From assembly GCA_034189725.1 (NCBI GenBank), contig JAXHUK010000099.1, positions 1 through 26,024 on the forward strand: a stretch of 26,024 nucleotides of DNA, read 5' to 3'. Positions 23,186-26,024 of this stretch are shown here, one piece after another. The DNA is from JAXHUK01 sp034189725 (GTDB taxonomy: Bacteria > Chloroflexota > Dehalococcoidia > SZUA-161). Both the position numbers and the translations under genes were made by a program. Every line of letters begins with the position of its first letter. Within the stretch, counting starts at the first letter, position 1. The notes under the pieces were generated by a model. The model saw only the letters and a program-made list of their open reading frames with translations, was not told the origin of the DNA and ran no database searches.

Positions 23186-23411
23186 TTTGTGCCTCCTCTG
23201 AAAGATTAAGGGTGTGTTCTTATCTATTCTATGTAATCCTATCTATCTCCTGAGCATAGCTCCTTGATTCAATTTAGCCGTCCATCTAGCTCCATCTCGA
23301 TCGTTATGCTGATTGCCTGTTATTCTAAGAACTTTATCGCCTCGCGTCAGCGATTTTTGTCACAGTACTGAATAGCGATACTTCCAGCTTGATTCTTCAA
23401 ATGGAATACAA

Positions 23412-23849
23412 CTAAATGAGTCCTTGAGCCCACCAGAATCCAAGGCCGAAGATAACGTGTAGACCAAGTTGCTCTGCCCAAACCAGCCCACTTATTTTCT
23501 TACCCATGACACTCTGTCCTGCAACCGGCAAAGCCACAAAGAGCATAGCGATCCAGAGCACGAATACATAGATACCAATAGCCAGTATCAACTTCGCATC
23601 AAATCCGAAAAACTTTGCCAGGACAACATAGATTATTCCGAAGATAGCGCTGGTGACCAAATGGATGACAATGCCCAGACTGTAGATACTTACAATGCTC
23701 TCTGCTCTCTTCATCAAGCTTAAAGCAAAAGAACCATCGACGATTACCAGGTTTGCCTTGAGAAGCTTAAGACGGTAGCCGATTTCGTTAGCAATACCCA
23801 TGAAGATACCGGCTATGAGCCCCGCCACAAGACCTTCGACCAGCCACAT
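23412..23849 (-). CDS. Four-helix membrane protein, unknown function
   Basis: A 145-residue, strongly hydrophobic protein with about four membrane segments: residues 3-20, near 55-80, 90-112 and 125-142. A short basic loop with YRLKLLK follows the first helix. The start is chosen at the ATG 23849 because AAAGGAGG lies eight bases upstream. A GTG three codons earlier falls inside that ribosome site. I do not recognise the family. It lies 38 nt downstream of the DUF2071 gene and on the same strand, so they may be cotranscribed. Confidence 0.7.
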   Translation of the reverse strand: MWLVEGLVAGLIAGIFMGIANEIGYRLKLLKANLVIVDGSFALSLMKRAESIVSIYSLGIVIHLVTSAIFGIIYVVLAKFFGFDAKLILAIGIYVFVLWIAMLFVALPVAGQSVMGKKISGLVWAEQLGLHVIFGLGFWWAQGLI

Positions 23850-23887
23850 AATAGTCACCTCCTTTATCTATAGTCTTCCGACTCGGA

Positions 23888-24640
23888 TTACTTCATGATT
23901 AGCCTTTTTGGCGGCATGTAGATATAGAAATAGGCATCGGGAACGAGAAGGACACTCTCAGGTTGTTCTATAGCTGTTACATCGAGTAGTTTGAGGAACC
24001 TCAACAATGGAAAATGTATATGTTTTAGTTGTCCACTGTGAGGTCGCACCTCAGGGTGCCAAATTTTAAAGCTTCTTGCCTTTCCTTTTTGACCAAAGAA
24101 CCCCATCAAAGGTCGCACGAGGTAGCTAATCGCTTCATCCGCATCCCCGAAATGAGCGATTTGTATCGGGTGGTCTGGTGTCCCCTCGGCCATGATAGAA
24201 AAAGGTTGGTCCCATACCCCCTGTACTTTGTAAGACCTGTAGTTCCCATCCTGATCAGTGATCATCTCCAGTTCAGCACTAATGTGCTGCCAGGGTATGC
24301 CAACACTGCGTGTCAGGAGCGAAATAGCCGATGATGTTACGCCACTTTGAAGGAAAAATACTGCCTGTTGACCTGAGTGTGGATCAATAACATACGTACG
24401 GATGTTGACCTGGTTATAGGTGAACTTGGGAAAAGGTAGCGAGCTTAGCCTCACCCCGGTACTTTGCAGGATTACCACAGAGATAAAAACGTTATCGTTA
24501 TCGACAACAGCGAGTGGCAATCCTCTGGGTACCAGTTCGCGCACACGTGATTGGGGCACAAGATATGAGATGTAGATCACATGACGTAGTGACATCTCTA
24601 TCCGCATGAGCCTTCTGACAAAACTCATCTGTGTACCCAT
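23888..24640 (-). CDS. DUF2071 / acetoacetate decarboxylase-like protein
   Basis: About 250 residues resembling the DUF2071 (YqjF) family, which shares a fold with acetoacetate decarboxylase. The opening RHVIYISYLVPQSRVRELV, then PRGLPLAV, is the family's typical first segment ('..L.Y.V....R.L.P.GL.L..'). Later come DNDNVFISVVIL, FTYNQVNIRTYV (the usual 'Y.E...R.YV' strand), and a C-terminal half rich in strands. The catalytic lysine of acetoacetate decarboxylase cannot be assigned. The start is unsure: the frame extends to an ATG at 24715, but those 25 residues are hydrophobic and AT-rich and look like a promoter region, so I prefer the ATG at 24640 or 24628. A membrane protein gene follows. 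Confidence 0.75.
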   Translation of the reverse strand: MGTQMSFVRRLMRIEMSLRHVIYISYLVPQSRVRELVPRGLPLAVVDNDNVFISVVILQSTGVRLSSLPFPKFTYNQVNIRTYVIDPHSGQQAVFFLQSGVTSSAISLLTRSVGIPWQHISAELEMITDQDGNYRSYKVQGVWDQPFSIMAEGTPDHPIQIAHFGDADEAISYLVRPLMGFFGQKGKARSFKIWHPEVRPHSGQLKHIHFPLLRFLKLLDVTAIEQPESVLLVPDAYFYIYMPPKRLIMK

Positions 24641-24964
24641 TGTGGTACTCGTTCGATAGTAAGCGTAGTGTATAATATCGGAGAAGAAAAAACAATAGAA
24701 AACAATAGTTAACATAACCTTTTAGTAATTCGAAGCAGGAGATGTGCCGCTTTCAGTAAGGCGTAGTAGTGAACCCGCCATCTCATTTCCAGCCAGTTTG
24801 CACGTCTTCTGAAATCGAGACTATAATGAAAGATACAGGATTCACCACATGGTGAGTTCGGCCGTAATCATTTTGGTCATTCACATGGGGCAAAAATCAG
24901 GCGTATGGCTAAAGTTAAGGCCAAGCCTCACACAACACTGATTACGATCTGCCGGTGATTCGAG
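24641..24964. promoter_or_regulatory. Divergent intergenic region with plus-strand promoter
   Basis: This holds the leaders of the DUF2071 gene (minus) and the SRPBCC-TIGR01777 pair (plus). For the plus strand, TTGCAC (24798-24803) and a perfect TATAAT (24822-24827) are 18 bases apart, a good promoter. Downstream in the leader, TCACCA-CA-TGGTGA (24842-24855) is a 6+2+6 inverted repeat near the predicted transcription start, well placed for a repressor. The AT-rich part near 24660-24715 may hold the minus-strand promoter. No gene is seen. Confidence 0.55.
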
Positions 24965-25423
24965 ATGAAAGAGCATATACTCGAAACACAGATGGAAATC
25001 CCACTGAAACTCGTTGAAGTATTTCCCTTCTTCTGTGATATAGAGAACCTGGAGAGAATTACACCGCCGGAACTTCACTTTGAGATCATCACGCCGCGGC
25101 CGATCGAGATTACTCTAGGTGCTGTTGTTGATTACAGGCTTCAGCTTTATGTGATACCGTTTCGATGGCAGTCTGAGATAACTGTATGGCGACCTCCACA
25201 CGAGTTTGTCGATGAGCAAATCCATGGCCCCTATAAGCTCTGGATGCACAGGCACCTGTTCTACGAAGAGAATGGGAATACCATTATCGAGGATAAGGTT
25301 CGCTACCAATTGCCGCTATGGCCCTTGGGAGAAGTTGCCCATCCCCTAGTCAGGCTGCAGCTCAAGCATATATTTGAATACAGACAACGAGCGACACGGG
25401 ATGCCCTGCTCGGAAAGAGATAA
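24965..25423 (+). CDS. SRPBCC-family ligand-binding protein
   Basis: A 152-residue START/Bet v1-like (SRPBCC) protein. It opens with the strand TQMEIPLKLVEVFPFFCDIENLERITPPELHF, the usual 'F....NL..ITPP...F' pattern. A central part with VDYRLQLYVIPFRWQSEI follows, then FVDEQIHGPYKLWMHRHLF, the 'F.D.Q..GPY..W.H.H.F' signature of this subgroup, and ends with the long C-terminal helix RLQLKHIFEYRQRATRDALL. It binds a hydrophobic ligand, unknown here. Its stop TAA shares a base with the ATG of the next gene, so the two are translationally coupled. Confidence 0.88.
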   Translation: MKEHILETQMEIPLKLVEVFPFFCDIENLERITPPELHFEIITPRPIEITLGAVVDYRLQLYVIPFRWQSEITVWRPPHEFVDEQIHGPYKLWMHRHLFYEENGNTIIEDKVRYQLPLWPLGEVAHPLVRLQLKHIFEYRQRATRDALLGKR

Positions 25424-26024
25424 TGAATATACTCATTACGGGCTCAAGCGGTCTGATCGGTACATCCCTGGTTCGGTCTCTAAAAACGTCAGGGAATACC
25501 ATTCTGTCGTTGTCAAGACAACCCGGAAAGGATGGCTTCAAATGGGATCCTACCAAGGGTGAAATAGATCTGCCTTCCAATGTCAACATTGATGCTGTGG
25601 TTCATCTGGCAGGTGAGAATATTGCCCAAGGTCGATGGAGTAAGAAGCTAAAGGAATCAATTCTCGATAGCCGGGTTAAAGGGACTCGACTGCTCGTCGA
25701 TACGATTATCAGGCTCCAGTCTCCGCCGAGAGCGCTAGTATCAGCTTCCGGTATTGGCATTTACGGGGACAGGCATGATGTACTTCTTGATGAGGATAGC
25801 CAGCCGGGTAAAGGTTTTTTAGCAGAAGTAGCCCGTGAGTGGGAGGCGTGCACCGGTTTAGCTGCAGAGTCAGGCATCCGGGTTGCTAATCTCCGTATAG
25901 GGTTGGTAATGAGCAAAGAAGGGGGTGTGCTAAAGAGATTACTGCCACTATTTAAGTATGGTTTTGGTGTTGTCTTAGGCTCCGGAAATCAGTATATGAG
26001 CTGGGTAGCGATTGATGATGTTGT
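25423..26024 (+). CDS. TIGR01777-family NAD(P)-dependent epimerase/SDR protein (cut by window end)
   Basis: A Rossmann-fold extended short-chain dehydrogenase, with about 200 residues visible. It begins MNILITGSSGLIGTSLV, the glycine-rich NAD(P)-binding motif. VVHLAGENIAQGRWSKKLKE, then SILDSRVKGT, is diagnostic of TIGR01777 (YfcH-like) proteins, followed by SASGIGIYGDR holding the Tyr-containing active-site region and EWEACTGLAAESGIRVANLRIGLVM. The frame is still open at the window end; about 100 residues are missing. It follows the SRPBCC gene with a TAATG overlap. The two families are often neighbours or fused, so they probably act together on one substrate. Confidence 0.93.
   Translation, partial: MNILITGSSGLIGTSLVRSLKTSGNTILSLSRQPGKDGFKWDPTKGEIDLPSNVNIDAVVHLAGENIAQGRWSKKLKESILDSRVKGTRLLVDTIIRLQSPPRALVSASGIGIYGDRHDVLLDEDSQPGKGFLAEVAREWEACTGLAAESGIRVANLRIGLVMSKEGGVLKRLLPLFKYGFGVVLGSGNQYMSWVAIDDV

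Noticed and set aside
1..26024. CRISPR array, prophage or complete insertion sequence
   Set aside because: No regularly spaced direct repeats, cas genes, phage structural genes or transposase frames were seen; the integrase-like domain in the Gre fusion lacks the catalytic part.

Overview
The window looks like a bacterial chromosome fragment from an anaerobic Chloroflexota lineage, most likely Dehalococcoidia-like. This is an inference from gene content and gene style: an archaeal-type phosphoglycerate mutase next to pgk and tpiA, a CooC/AcsF-type CODH maturation ATPase, a Dxs-based isoprenoid pathway, and DUF4258 modules. No marker gene proves the lineage. A run of 100 N at 14961-15060 shows this is a draft assembly, and a fold-back inverted repeat at the left edge may be an amplification or assembly chimera.

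Region 1 (1-9288) reads entirely on the minus strand. A glycolysis operon runs cooC-like ATPase > pgk > apgM > tpiA (cut by the window). To its right are a polyprenyl diphosphate synthase and dxs (isoprenoid supply), with rpiB upstream of dxs, then an MFS exporter and the tRNA-modification gene tsaC/sua5. Region 2 (9440-18430) reads on the plus strand and is dominated by purine synthesis: guaA, purD, purE, purB, purC, purS. It is interrupted by small accessory genes: a DUF4258-DUF2283 pair between guaA and purD; an NfeD-like membrane protein, a small ORF and a 20-bp palindromic repeat after purB; two unrecognised genes (one a probable lipoprotein); and a toxin-antitoxin remnant (decayed DUF4258 plus an intact YgiT-type zinc finger) just before purC. 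A Gre-type elongation factor fused to an integrase-like N-terminal domain faces purS.

Region 3 (19400-21145) holds tRNA-Leu(UAA) and a tight cluster tRNA-Trp, Leu(GAG), Gly(GCC), Cys(GCA), all on the minus strand with good sigma-70-like promoters. An SGNH hydrolase gene lies between them on the plus strand. Region 4 (21358-26024) holds small redox and ligand-binding proteins: an ArsC-like protein, two PPOX-family flavin/split-barrel proteins, a Rieske ferredoxin, a four-helix membrane protein, a DUF2071 protein and a SRPBCC-TIGR01777 gene pair (the last cut by the window end).

The most notable observation is the ArsC-like gene at 21358-21708. Its reading frame is interrupted by one TGA exactly where the catalytic cysteine should be (UxxC motif). 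A hairpin follows with a G-first apical loop about 23-24 nt after the TGA, as expected for a bacterial SECIS element. It is a strong candidate selenoprotein.
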